Shown here: positions 9,213 through 18,130 of the stretch, in pieces
Position numbering within the stretch: the first letter of the stretch is position 1
Layout of the letters: each line of letters starts with the position of its first letter
Position numbers and translations under genes: made by a program
The notes under the pieces: model-generated
What the model saw: only the letters and a program-made list of their open reading frames with translations
Database searches by the model: none
Told to the model about the DNA's origin: nothing
NCBI GenBank assembly: GCA_965145485.1
Contig: CBCTCU010000012.1
Location: 1-60,737, forward strand
Length of the DNA stretch: 60,737 nt
Direction: 5' to 3'
DNA from: CABQCM01 sp965145485
Lineage (GTDB): Bacteria; Bacillota; Clostridia; Oscillospirales; Acutalibacteraceae

Positions 9213-10265
9213 TTAAATACGGTCCCCACGATGCTCCCGTACCGCCTCAATCATGGTCAGGTAACCCTCGGTGGGAACATAATCAGGGATGGAGTTGCCC
9301 GAGCCGAAAGCGAAGCCGCCATGTCCCTCGCACTGGGCGATCACGTCAAAAATATACTCGCGCATCTCCTGCCGGGACAGGCGGCAGACCGCGTCGGTGT
9401 CGATCCCTCCAAAATTGCCGATGCGGTCGCCATAGCGCTGTACCCATTCGGGGAAAAGGGCGATCTGATCCTCGTTGGAGTGCTTGGCGTCAATGCCCAC
9501 GCCGTCGATCAGGTCGTCCATCAACGAGAAGATGCACCCGCAGGAATGCAGCAGGAAAGGCTTTCCCGCCGCGTGTACCAGGGCGACAATGGCCTTGTAC
9601 TGGGGCAGGATATGGGTGCGGATATCCTCATCGGACAACAGGGTGCTGTTTTTGTGCCCCAGGTCGTCGCCAAAGCGCATCACGCAGTAAATGTCGCCGA
9701 ATTCCTTCAAAAAACGCTCCCAGATGGTGCGGTTGACCCGCCCGACTGCGGCGAACAGGTCGGCGTAAAGCTCGGGGTCGTCGGCCGAGAGATAACAAAG
9801 GTTCATGTAGCCGGTGATTTCCTGTACGCATTCAAAAATACCGTTTCCCGGTCCGCCGATGGCTTTCATTCCTGCGGGCATGCACTCGCGCAGGGCCCGG
9901 AAGTCGTCGCTGTAGGCGGCAAAGAACCGCTCGGGAATCTCATCAAAGGGATAGCGCTCAAAATCCGCCCGGTTGTGGATGGCCGGCTCGGCGTGCTTGC
10001 CCAGCGCGCCCGACCCGGGCATCACTTCCCCAATGCACTGCTCGAAGGATACGGTGTCATACCCCATATCCCGGAAAAAAGCGCAGTAATGGCGGAAATA
10101 TTCCTTTTTATCCTCATAATCTCCCTCAAGCAGGGTGGCGAAGGATTGGTTGGTAATGCGCTCCATCACCACCGGGCTGATGATATGCTCGTACAGCGGA
10201 AGACGGGGAGAGGGCTGATTTCGCGCCGCAAGCAGGAGGTTTTGATAATCGGGGGTAAAGGACAT
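9213..10265 (-). CDS. Uroporphyrinogen decarboxylase (URO-D) family protein
   Basis: 350 residues. The fold family comprises HemE and the MtaA/CmuA-type corrinoid methyltransferases; isolated clostridial members such as this are more often methyltransferase-like than heme enzymes. Visible landmarks are RFGDDLGHKNSTLLSDEDI, the segment KPFLLHSCGCIFSLMDDLID with a HSCG motif usual in the methyltransferase branch, and GGIDTDAVCRLSRQEMREY near the end. The start is the ATG at 10265, 8 nt after AGAAGG; an upstream ATG at 10298 has no such site. No corrinoid protein or heme gene is adjacent, so the substrate cannot be inferred. The 346-bp spacer 10266-10611 upstream holds no other gene. Confidence 0.85.
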   Translation of the reverse strand: MSFTPDYQNLLLAARNQPSPRLPLYEHIISPVVMERITNQSFATLLEGDYEDKKEYFRHYCAFFRDMGYDTVSFEQCIGEVMPGSGALGKHAEPAIHNRADFERYPFDEIPERFFAAYSDDFRALRECMPAGMKAIGGPGNGIFECVQEITGYMNLCYLSADDPELYADLFAAVGRVNRTIWERFLKEFGDIYCVMRFGDDLGHKNSTLLSDEDIRTHILPQYKAIVALVHAAGKPFLLHSCGCIFSLMDDLIDGVGIDAKHSNEDQIALFPEWVQRYGDRIGNFGGIDTDAVCRLSRQEMREYIFDVIAQCEGHGGFAFGSGNSIPDYVPTEGYLTMIEAVREHRGDRI

Positions 10266-10611
10266 AGACCATACCTTCTTTTCTGGAAAATTGGACAAGC
10301 AGAGGGCGGCGATCCCTATAGACGAAAGCCGTCGTATGTGCGGCCGCGTGAGACGGCAATCGAGGCGCCGCCGTCCCGGCCTGAAACGCCCTTATCCTTG
10401 TCCCGCATGGGGTGGAAGCGATCGGGTTTGCGGGCGGCTTTGCACCAAGCAGGCCGACAGGCCTCTTGTCCGCGCTTATCGCCGGCATTCCACTTCCACA
10501 TGGCGCGGGATGCTCCGTCGCGCTCATCCCGCTGTCTCGGCCCACACGGATTGGGCTCGCTTTGCCTTAACGATCATACCACATTTTCCGCGCCTGCGCA
10601 ATCCCGGCTGG

Positions 10612-12069
10612 CTAATTGGGCTGGTAGCAGGTGCCGATGAACAAAATCCCCTGGTCGTTGTGCAGCACAAACAGGAAGGGGCGATCGAGAACCAGCTTGT
10701 TGGGGGTCATGATCGAGCCGTCTGGTTGTACTAAAACCTCTGTATAGGCGGCGGCCTCGATGCCCTCCTCATCCCATAACAGGCGAGCGCCCTGTTCCGC
10801 TTCGCCCACATGCAGGCGCGACACATGGTCAAACATAGGGCTAAAATCAGCGAAGTCGGGGTGAAATGCATCGCGTATTCCCATGGCCTCCAACGGCTCG
10901 CGCAAGGAGACGTTGCTTTCAATGTCCACCTTGGGAATGGAATATTCGACCGAGGTGGGCAATGCGTCCACGGGGGCCAGCATAGCGGCAAGCTGGTCGG
11001 GAGAATGGAGCAGGGCGTCGAGCGAGACCCCCTCGTCGGGCAACAGGAAGCTCATGGTGCCGATGCCCCTCACCTCGAGGTCGCCGCGGGTATAGCCCGA
11101 GCCGCGAACAAAAATGCTGCTTCGGGTGTCATGCATGAAATCGCAGGTGATCTGCGTCCCGTCCTCCTGGGTAAACGTGCCCTCTCTTGTAGAGGATTCA
11201 AAGAAGGGACGCGCCCACTTTCCCTTGAGATAGATGGTGTTGCAAAGGTATAGCGCGGCGTCTGGATCGGGCTGCACAGAGGGCCGGATCAGCCCCTTGG
11301 TATTGTCGGCGACCCAGTCCTGCATCCAGCCTGCGGTGGCCGGGTCGGTAAAGTCGACCGCATAGACCGGCGCAAAAAAGCGCTCGGCGGTGATGCGGCC
11401 AAAATCAGGCTGCAGGGTCAGCCCCCGCCTTACCCACAGGGAGTTGGCGGTCAGGAAGGTGCTGTCTTCGCTTTCCTGCCGGGTGTGGCAGTAAAGCCGC
11501 TGGCATTGTAGGGCAAAAGCGTCGTTGGATTGACCGGACAACCCCAGCGCCGACAAAATCTGGTCGCGGGTGGCCCCGCCCGCACCGGCGGCCAGCAGGG
11601 CCATCGAGTAATAGACGCTGGTGGGACAATAGATGGTGTTTTCCGCCCGGCCGGATAGGACCTGAGCCGAAGAGGCATAGGAAAAGTTGCGCACAGCCGC
11701 TAGAAATTCATCGGACGGCGACGCATCCTCCTGCGTGTACTCGACGGCGGGGGAGATGCGCAGGTCATCGTAGGAGAGAGGGGTGGGTTGTACGTAAGCG
11801 CTGCTTTCAGACCGGGAGCCATCGGGGCTGGAGGACTCTGAAACGGGCGGGGATTCTGATTCAGCATCAAAAGGAATGCCGCCGGAAGGCGTACTGTCAG
11901 CTGCCTCCCCGTCCGGCGCGGACGAAAAGGATGGGGCTGGCTCGCCCGCGGAGGGCATTTCACCAACAGGGTCGGCCTGCGAAGAGACATCGCCCGGTAC
12001 GGCCGGCCGGCTGCAGGCCGTCAGGCAAAGCAGAGCCAGTGACAGTATCAGTGCCAGGTAACGCTTCAT
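10612..12069 (-). CDS. Lipoprotein serpin (serine protease inhibitor), copy 1
   Basis: 485 residues. A type II signal peptide ends in the lipobox LTACS, so the protein is probably anchored outside the membrane. It is followed by a Pro/Ser/Glu-rich linker (to about residue 105) and a serpin domain. The serpin signature LVLDRPFLFVL is present, as is the hinge EEGIEAAAYTE needed for loop insertion. Counting 14 residues from the hinge Gly puts P1 at Asp in VQPDGSIM, but loop length would also allow P1 at Ile, so the target is uncertain. The ATG follows AAAGGATGAAGGAG. It is the downstream member of a tandem duplication with the gene at 12361-13866; identity is very high in the linker and helical blocks and lowest in the reactive loop. 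Confidence 0.93.
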   Translation of the reverse strand: MKRYLALILSLALLCLTACSRPAVPGDVSSQADPVGEMPSAGEPAPSFSSAPDGEAADSTPSGGIPFDAESESPPVSESSSPDGSRSESSAYVQPTPLSYDDLRISPAVEYTQEDASPSDEFLAAVRNFSYASSAQVLSGRAENTIYCPTSVYYSMALLAAGAGGATRDQILSALGLSGQSNDAFALQCQRLYCHTRQESEDSTFLTANSLWVRRGLTLQPDFGRITAERFFAPVYAVDFTDPATAGWMQDWVADNTKGLIRPSVQPDPDAALYLCNTIYLKGKWARPFFESSTREGTFTQEDGTQITCDFMHDTRSSIFVRGSGYTRGDLEVRGIGTMSFLLPDEGVSLDALLHSPDQLAAMLAPVDALPTSVEYSIPKVDIESNVSLREPLEAMGIRDAFHPDFADFSPMFDHVSRLHVGEAEQGARLLWDEEGIEAAAYTEVLVQPDGSIMTPNKLVLDRPFLFVLHNDQGILFIGTCYQPN

Positions 12070-12360
12070 TCTCCTTCATCCTTTCTATGATGTATCGCAT
12101 GGACTGATAAAATAACACGGGGTTAAAATATTCATTATTCAGTGCAGCATATGTCCGCGCTGGATAAGCCGGCAGTGGTACAAAAAGCCCGCTCAAACGA
12201 TGCTATTCCACTGCCATGACGGCAATGGAGAAATCGAAGCCGGCGATACCTCCTTTGCCTGCTCCTTGGCGTCGGTGCGGGATGGAGAGACGGATCAATG
12301 GAACGATGCACAGGGCGAATCCGGTCCCCCTCGTTTCCTCGCCGGCGCCATCCCGGCTGG

Positions 12361-13866
12361 CTAATTGGGCTGGTAGCAGGTGCCGATGAACAAAATGTCC
12401 TGACGGTTGCGAAGGACAAAGAGGAATGGCCGGTCCAATTTAAATTCAACGGGATTTTCGCTTTCAGGAGGTTTCGCCCTAAGAGCTAACGAGGCCTCGG
12501 TATATGCCGCCGCTTCCACGCCCTCTTCGTCCCACATCAGACGGGCCTCCTGGGTGAGCGAAGCAACATACGGCGACTGCTCGGAATCGGTCATGGCGCT
12601 CAAATCGGCCAAATGAAATACAAAGAGGTCGCGTATTCCCATGGCCTTCAGCGATTCGCGCATGGAAACCTTGCTGCTGAGGTCGACCTTGGGAACGGAC
12701 AGGCGTACCTTTTGACGGCTCGTCTGACCGTTTTCCAGCAGGGATGCCAGCGTTTCCGGCGAGGCCGTCAGCTGCTCGAGCGGCGTACCGGGGTCGGGCA
12801 GGATAAAGATCATGGTGCCGATATCATCGATACGCAAATCGGCGCGGGCGTACCCGTCTTTTTTCGCATAGTCGACGCTTTGGGTGGCGTGCATGAAATC
12901 GCAGGTAATCTGCCTGCCGTCCTCCCGGGTGAAAATCTCTTCGTACGTTGACCCTGAAGAGAAGGGCAGCGCCCAGTTCCCCTTCAGATAAATGGTGTTG
13001 CACACATACAGCTCGGTATCGCGCCTCGGTTCGATTTGAGGCCGGATCAGCCCCCTGGTGTTATCGCTGACCCAGTCCTGCATCCAGCCTACGGTGGCCG
13101 GGTCGGCAAAGTTGACCGCATAGACCGGCGCGAAAAAGCGCTCGGCGGCGATGCGGCCAAAATCCGGTTGCAGGGTCAGCCCCTGCCGCACCCACAGGGA
13201 GTTGGCGGTCAGGAAGGCGCTGTTTTCATTGTCCTGCCGGGTACGCCAATAAAGCCGCTGGCATTGTAGAGTAAAGGCGTCGTTGGATTGGCCGGACAAC
13301 CCCAGCGCCGACAAAATCTGGTCGCGGGTGGCCCCGCCTGCGCCGGCGGCCAGCAGCGCGAGGGGATAGTAAACGCCGAGGGGACTGTAAACGGTGTTCT
13401 CCTTTTGGCGTGTCAGCAGCTGTGAGGAAGAGGCATAGGAAAAAGCGCGCACAGCGTCGAGAAAGTCGCTCGACGGCGACGCATCCTCCTGCGTGTACTC
13501 GACGGCGGGGGAGATGCGCAGGTCATCGTAGGAGAGAGGGGTGGGTTGTACGTAGGGGCTGCTTTCTGCCGGCGGGCCATCCGAGCCGGAGGGTTCCGAT
13601 GCGGGAGGAGATTCTATCTCGGCCTCAAAAGGAATCTCGCTGGCAGGCGTCTGCGTGCTGTCTGGCGCGCTGGAAACTTCTTCCCCGTCCGGCGAGGGCG
13701 AAGAGGACACAGTGGCGTCTACTTCTCCTGCCGTCTCGCTGCCCGCAGAGGAGGTTTCGTCCACAGAGCCGGCCTGCGAAGAGGCATCATCCGGTACGGC
13801 CGGCCGGCTGCAGGCCGTCAGGCAAAGCAGAGTCAGTGACAGCAGCAGTGCCAGATAACGTTTCAT
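12361..13866 (-). CDS. Lipoprotein serpin (serine protease inhibitor), copy 2
   Basis: 501 residues. The same lipobox signal peptide (CLTACSRP) is followed by a longer Ser/Pro/Glu-rich linker and a serpin domain with the signature FKLDRPFLFVL. The hinge is EEGVEAAAYTEA. Counting as in antitrypsin, the 14th residue after the hinge Gly is Arg in SLALRAKP, giving P2-P1-P1' Leu-Arg-Ala and predicting a trypsin-like target. The start chosen is the second of two adjacent ATGs, by analogy with copy 1; AAAGGATGG lies upstream, and the further upstream extension lacks a ribosome site. The 3' flanks of both copies also share sequence (CCCGGCTGGCTAATTGGGCT), so the duplication includes non-coding DNA. 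The 294-bp spacer upstream to 14160 shows no gene. Confidence 0.93.
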   Translation of the reverse strand: MKRYLALLLSLTLLCLTACSRPAVPDDASSQAGSVDETSSAGSETAGEVDATVSSSPSPDGEEVSSAPDSTQTPASEIPFEAEIESPPASEPSGSDGPPAESSPYVQPTPLSYDDLRISPAVEYTQEDASPSSDFLDAVRAFSYASSSQLLTRQKENTVYSPLGVYYPLALLAAGAGGATRDQILSALGLSGQSNDAFTLQCQRLYWRTRQDNENSAFLTANSLWVRQGLTLQPDFGRIAAERFFAPVYAVNFADPATVGWMQDWVSDNTRGLIRPQIEPRRDTELYVCNTIYLKGNWALPFSSGSTYEEIFTREDGRQITCDFMHATQSVDYAKKDGYARADLRIDDIGTMIFILPDPGTPLEQLTASPETLASLLENGQTSRQKVRLSVPKVDLSSKVSMRESLKAMGIRDLFVFHLADLSAMTDSEQSPYVASLTQEARLMWDEEGVEAAAYTEASLALRAKPPESENPVEFKLDRPFLFVLRNRQDILFIGTCYQPN

Positions 13867-14160
13867 CATTTTCCATCCATCCTTTCTGTCAAATGAAAAT
13901 GTAGTCAGATCGCCTCCATGGAAAGGAAAGGCAACCGCTTGGTTACATGGGCGAAGGGGGCACAAGATTTCTGATTTGCTTTGTAGGGTCACAATCGTTT
14001 TGAATCGCAGTAGCGAAGAAAGCGAGCCAGGGATACACTCTATTTTATGTAAGGGCGCCCGGTATCGGATACGGAGCAAGCGGATAGGCTGCCCACTGCC
14101 TTTCTCATGGGCTGCCGAAAGCTTGCCGTTTCAAGAGCTTTTTCCCGGCCTTTTCAGGAA

Positions 14161-15234
14161 TCACGGCTGCCGGTCGTGCTCATAGGGGGTAACCGCCCAC
14201 TTTAAGCAGTGCTCCAGACGGTTTTCAAACACGCGGTACCCCTCCAAAATGTCATTGAGCGGCCTTTTGTGGGTGATTAAAAAGTCGGTGTTGAGACGGC
14301 CGGCCGCGATGTGGCCGATCAGGGCCTCGCAGTCGACCGCGTCCACCCCGCCGGTGCGAAAAGTCAGGTTTTTGCCATACATGTCGGGGAGGGGAAGCAC
14401 CTGTGGGCATTCGTACATTGCGACCAGGGCGACCGACGCATTGGGACGGGCAATGCGCCAGGCAAGCTCAAAGGTTTTATCGCCCCCCGCCGCCTCGACG
14501 ACGCCGTCGGCCCCCCGCCCACCGGTGAGGGAGAGGACGGCCTCCGCTGCATCCGGCCGGCCGCCGTCGATGGTGTCGTTGGCCAGGCCTTCTTTTTGGG
14601 CCACGCCCAGACGGTGGGCATCGATGTCAAGGGCAATCACCCGGCGGGCCCCCAACAGGCGGGCGCATTGCATGGCGCACAGCCCCACCGGGCCGGCCCC
14701 GATTACCGCTACGGTATCGCCCTTTTGAATATCGCACAGCTTGGCGCCAAAGTGGCCGCTCGAAAGGATATCGCCCACAAACAGCGCCTGCTCATCGGTC
14801 ACATTGCCGGGCAGAGGGGTCAGCCCGCAGTCGGCAAAGGGGACGCGCACATATTCCGCTTGGCAGCCGTCGATGCGGCAGCCGAGCTCCCAGCCGCCTT
14901 GCTCGCAGTTGTTGATGTAGCCCCGCCGGCAAAACCAGCAGTCCCCGCAAAAGGTGATGCAATTTGCCGCCACCCGGTCGCCGGGAGAGAGCTTTTTAAC
15001 GTCCGGGCCGGTAGCAACGACTTCGCCTACAAATTCATGCCCGAGGATAACGCCGGGCCTGGCCCGGGGAACCGCTCCATGGAGAATATGCAGGTCGCTG
15101 GTACATATGGTGGATAAGGTCACCCGCACAATCGCGTCGTGTCCATCCTGCAGGACCGGCACGGGGCGGTCGGTCAATACCGGGCGCCCATCCTCGCCGC
15201 GTACCACGGCTTTCATTGTGGACTTTGCTATCAT
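14161..15234 (-). CDS. Zinc-dependent medium-chain alcohol dehydrogenase
   Basis: 357 residues with the MDR fold: a GroES-like catalytic domain with Cys in STICTSDLHILHG, the GHEFVGEV motif (His-Glu zinc ligands), the structural zinc cluster CGDCWFCRRGYINNC, and a Rossmann domain with GAGPVGLCAMQCARLLGA. It oxidises or reduces an alcohol/aldehyde pair with NAD(P); the exact substrate is not readable. It resembles the threonine dehydrogenase/sorbitol dehydrogenase-type branch. The ATG at 15234 follows GGGAGG at 9 nt; a second Met at position 7 is less well placed. It stands alone. Confidence 0.9.
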   Translation of the reverse strand: MIAKSTMKAVVRGEDGRPVLTDRPVPVLQDGHDAIVRVTLSTICTSDLHILHGAVPRARPGVILGHEFVGEVVATGPDVKKLSPGDRVAANCITFCGDCWFCRRGYINNCEQGGWELGCRIDGCQAEYVRVPFADCGLTPLPGNVTDEQALFVGDILSSGHFGAKLCDIQKGDTVAVIGAGPVGLCAMQCARLLGARRVIALDIDAHRLGVAQKEGLANDTIDGGRPDAAEAVLSLTGGRGADGVVEAAGGDKTFELAWRIARPNASVALVAMYECPQVLPLPDMYGKNLTFRTGGVDAVDCEALIGHIAAGRLNTDFLITHKRPLNDILEGYRVFENRLEHCLKWAVTPYEHDRQP

Positions 15235-15713
15235 AATATAAAGCCTCCCAAATCCGCGCTAAGATGTCCTATGCCGGATTTACAGCAGACGCTACTGAGC
15301 TTTTGGCGTTTTGATAGGGCAGGGTCATGCATGCCCTTGCCGTCGAACGCATCCTGCATGGGAATGCCCCGAAATACTCTGGTTGCGGCCGGGCGCGAGC
15401 GGGAAACCGATGCGCTGTATCCCACTGGCGGCTCGGGCGCGTGTTGGCGATTGGCTACGGCACAGCGATGTACCAAAGCCCCGGTATGCGGCCGCCAAGT
15501 CCATCCGACTGCACTGCCCTCGGCCGGGGCCGCTTTGTGTAAAGCCGGCTGCTTTCCTGGGCCATTGGCGGCGGGGATACAAGGAAACGATAGGCGTATT
15601 CATCCCCAAATGGCGAATTATGGATAAAAATTCAATCTGCACTATAAGTATTATATCACCATGGTATATAAAAATAAAGGAAAAAATAGTTACAGTTTTG
15701 ACATATTCATCGA
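15235..15713. other. Non-coding spacer upstream of the thi promoter
   Basis: GC-rich, then abruptly AT-rich from about 15,600. No gene with a ribosome site. The AT-rich end leads into the thi promoter. Confidence 0.6.
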
Positions 15714-15742
15714 TTGACAGCCGGCGGTGAGTTTGATATCAT
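15714..15742 (+). promoter_or_regulatory. Sigma-A promoter of the thiamine operon
   Basis: TTGACA, 17 bp, TATCAT. It lies about 260 bp upstream of thiS, leaving a long leader that contains the hairpin at 15763-15821. A second TTGACA occurs 17 bp further upstream without a matching -10. Confidence 0.8.
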
Positions 15743-15757
15743 ATTTTGTAGAGTGAA

Positions 15758-15821
15758 GGCGAAAGCCGCACGAAGGGGTACACCACCACGGGTGTAGTTC
15801 TTTTCGTGCGGCTTTTTGTTT
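15758..15821 (+). promoter_or_regulatory. Terminator-like leader hairpin of the thi operon (candidate attenuator)
   Basis: A perfect 12-bp stem (AAGCCGCACGAA at 15763-15774 with its complement at 15803-15814) is followed by TTTTTGTTTT. Its loop contains an inner TACACC/GGTGTA stem. Just before it, GGC-GAAA-GCC (15758-15767) forms a tetraloop hairpin that shares bases with the terminator stem, so the two are mutually exclusive. The element lies between the promoter and thiS. The TPP riboswitch core (CTGAGA and the second conserved arm) is absent. Confidence 0.65.
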
Positions 15822-16002
15822 TGCGGCATGCCGGGCCGCGCCGGGGGCAGACCAAAATGAACCGCACTTTCCGTATGGAGAGGCGGCCGCCCATGGGGCA
15901 GGGCTGACCGAATAACGGCCCGTACCGGTCCCGCTTGGGGATACAACCGGCCGCTTCTCCGGCAGGCACAGGCGTGCAGTCATCGTGAAAAGGAGGAACA
16001 TC

Positions 16003-16197
16003 GTGCTGATTATCAATGGAGAACCGTCCGATGCGATAGGCCGGACGCTGCTGGAATATTTGCAGCAGACCGGCCTCGATCCCGCCCGGGTTGCGGTCGA
16101 GCTGGACGGGGAGATTATCCCCCGCGACCGTTACCAGGAGACGCTGCTCGGGGATGGGCAAAGGGTAGAGATTGTCCGTTTTGTGGGGGGCGGTTAA
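16003..16197 (+). CDS. thiS: Sulfur carrier protein ThiS
   Basis: 64 residues of ubiquitin-like fold ending in Gly-Gly-Gly, the C-terminus that ThiF adenylates and that then carries the thiocarboxylate used to build the thiazole ring of thiamine. The start is GTG at 16003, six bases after a perfect AGGAGG; a GTG at 15985 would lie before that site. The stop codon abuts the thiF ATG, implying coupled translation. Confidence 0.93.
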   Translation: MLIINGEPSDAIGRTLLEYLQQTGLDPARVAVELDGEIIPRDRYQETLLGDGQRVEIVRFVGGG

Positions 16198-17007
16198 ATG
16201 ATCCTGACGGTGGATGGCAAAAGGCTGGACTTTCCCGGCTCGAGCGTGGGGGAGCTCCTACGCTTCCTCGGCCGGGAGGAGGCGGAAACGGTCGCCGTCG
16301 TGGATGGGTACCAGTGCGCGGCCGGCGCTGCGCTCCATGACGGTGAGGAAGTGATCTTCATCGCGCGTGGGGAGATGCCCCCGCCCGACCAGCTTGAGAG
16401 GATGCTCTGCGCGCGCCACAGTCCCGGCGTGTATGAGCGGGTTAAGGCGGCGCGGGTCGCCGTGGCCGGCCTGGGGGGGCTGGGGTCGTGCATCGCGCTC
16501 GCGCTGGCCCGCACCGGGGTGGGTACCCTCCATCTGGTGGACTTTGACTGCGTCGAGCCGAGCAACCTCAACCGGCAGCAATACCGCATCTGCCATCTGG
16601 GCATGCCCAAGACCGAGGCGCTCAAGGCCGAAATACTGGAAATTAACCCAGCCGTTCGGGTACTGTCGGATAACGTGCGGGTGACCGAGCGCAACGCCGC
16701 CGCCCTCTTTGCCGCCGACCCCATTGTGTGCGAGGCCCTGGATGGGGCCGAGGCCAAGGCCATGCTGGTCAACGCCCTTTTGGCCGGATGCCCGGATACG
16801 GTGGTGATCGCCGCATCCGGCATGGCGGGGACGGACAGCGCCAACCGGATCGTGAGCCGCCAGATCGGCCGGCGCCTGTATCTGTGCGGCGACGGCGAGG
16901 CGGAGGCCAAGCGGGGGCAGGGGCTGATGGCCCCCCGTGTGATGGTGTGCGCGGGGCATCAGGCCAACATGGCGCTTCGTCTCATACTGGGGGAAACGAA
17001 GGTATAG
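16198..17007 (+). CDS. thiF: ThiS adenylyltransferase ThiF (family 2) with N-terminal ThiS-like domain
   Basis: 269 residues. Residues 1-60 look like a second ThiS-like beta-grasp domain (LTVDGKRLDF..., EEVIFIARGEM) but lack the terminal Gly-Gly, so they cannot act as a carrier. The remainder is an E1-type domain: nucleotide motif GLGGLGS (91-97) and the metal/ATP region DFDCVEPSNLNRQQY. The paired Cys zinc motifs of E. coli ThiF are not seen, as in the shorter clostridial family. It activates the ThiS C-terminus with ATP. It starts directly after the thiS stop. Confidence 0.92.
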   Translation: MILTVDGKRLDFPGSSVGELLRFLGREEAETVAVVDGYQCAAGAALHDGEEVIFIARGEMPPPDQLERMLCARHSPGVYERVKAARVAVAGLGGLGSCIALALARTGVGTLHLVDFDCVEPSNLNRQQYRICHLGMPKTEALKAEILEINPAVRVLSDNVRVTERNAAALFAADPIVCEALDGAEAKAMLVNALLAGCPDTVVIAASGMAGTDSANRIVSRQIGRRLYLCGDGEAEAKRGQGLMAPRVMVCAGHQANMALRLILGETKV

Positions 17008-17136
17008 CCGCGCAGCCCGCGCGGCAAAAAAGACTGCGCTGTGCGCCCGGGAAGGGCCCCGCTTTCCGTCGGAAAGCGCCGGGGCCCTCCCACCGATCGG
17101 GTGCGGGGCGCTGCGATAAAAAAGGAGATTATTGCG

Positions 17137-17910
17137 ATGGAACACAACGATGCTTTGAACATAGGGGGCCGGGAGTTTCACTCCCGCTTTATCCTGGGGT
17201 CGGGAAAATACTCTCTGGAGCTGATTGAGGCCGCCGTCGAGCAGGCGGGGGCACAGATGGTCACGCTGGCCGTGCGCCGCGCCAACCTGGGCGGGACGGC
17301 CAACATCCTCGATTACATCCCCAAAGGGGTAACCCTGCTGCCCAACACCTCGGGCGCCCGCACGGCGGAGGAGGCGGTGCGTATTGCCCGCCTGGCCAGG
17401 GAGATTGGCTGTGGTGATTTTATCAAAGTCGAGGTGATTCGGGACAGCCGCTACCTGTTGCCCGACAACGAGCAGACCGTTCGCGCGACCGAGCTGCTGG
17501 CCAAGGAGGGCTTTGTGGTGATGCCTTATATGTACCCCGACCTCAATGCCGCGCGGGATTTGCAAAACGCGGGGGCGGCGGCTGTCATGCCCCTGGCCGC
17601 GCCCATTGGGTCGAATAAGGGGCTTTGCACCCGTGAATTTATCCAGATTCTCATCGACGAGATCGACCTCCCGGTGATTGTGGACGCCGGCATCGGCCGC
17701 CCCTCGCAGGCCTGCGAGGCGATGGAAATGGGGGCGGCGGCCGTCATGGCCAACACCGCCATCGCCACGGCCGGGGACGTAGCGGGAATGGCGCGGGCTT
17801 TTTGTCAGGCCATTGAGGCTGGCCGGCAGGCGTACCTTGCCGGGCTGGGCCGTGTGCTGGACGGGGGAGGGGAGGCCTCCTCGCCGCTGACCGGATTTTT
17901 GGAGGAATAA
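17137..17910 (+). CDS. thiG: Thiazole synthase ThiG
   Basis: 257 residues, normal length. It condenses the ThiS thiocarboxylate, dehydroglycine and 1-deoxy-D-xylulose 5-phosphate into thiazole phosphate. The TIM-barrel motifs include FHSRFILGSGKY, the Schiff-base Lys in DFIKVEVIRD, LLPDNEQT, GAAAVMPLAAPIGSN and the phosphate site VDAGIGRPSQA. The start is the ATG at 17137 with AAAGGAGA upstream. It lies 129 bp after thiF. Confidence 0.97.
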   Translation: MEHNDALNIGGREFHSRFILGSGKYSLELIEAAVEQAGAQMVTLAVRRANLGGTANILDYIPKGVTLLPNTSGARTAEEAVRIARLAREIGCGDFIKVEVIRDSRYLLPDNEQTVRATELLAKEGFVVMPYMYPDLNAARDLQNAGAAAVMPLAAPIGSNKGLCTREFIQILIDEIDLPVIVDAGIGRPSQACEAMEMGAAAVMANTAIATAGDVAGMARAFCQAIEAGRQAYLAGLGRVLDGGGEASSPLTGFLEE

Positions 17911-18130
17911 CCGGCTGCCCCCGCGCAATGCGGGCGCTACCGCATGGTTTGGAAGGTCAATCGCGTCTGGAAGGGGTGCCGGGTTTCCGGCCCTGGCCGG
18001 GGTGGCGGCCCTTTTCCCGCCCAGGCTACGCGGCATAACCGGCCCGGCCGGCGCCACGGCGTGGGGTTCGCCCCGCCGGCTATGACGGCCTGCCGGCGGC
18101 GGGCCGTATCAGTGAAAGGATGAATGAAAT

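Noticed and set aside
8518..9250. Proteins of 98-198 residues across the 95-bp repeats, on both strands
   Set aside because: They have no ribosome sites, overlap each other in several frames, and the 95-bp period breaks the frame; they reflect open GC-rich repeats.
15743..16002. TPP riboswitch upstream of thiS
   Set aside because: Neither the CTGAGA core nor the second conserved arm is present; only a terminator-like hairpin is seen.
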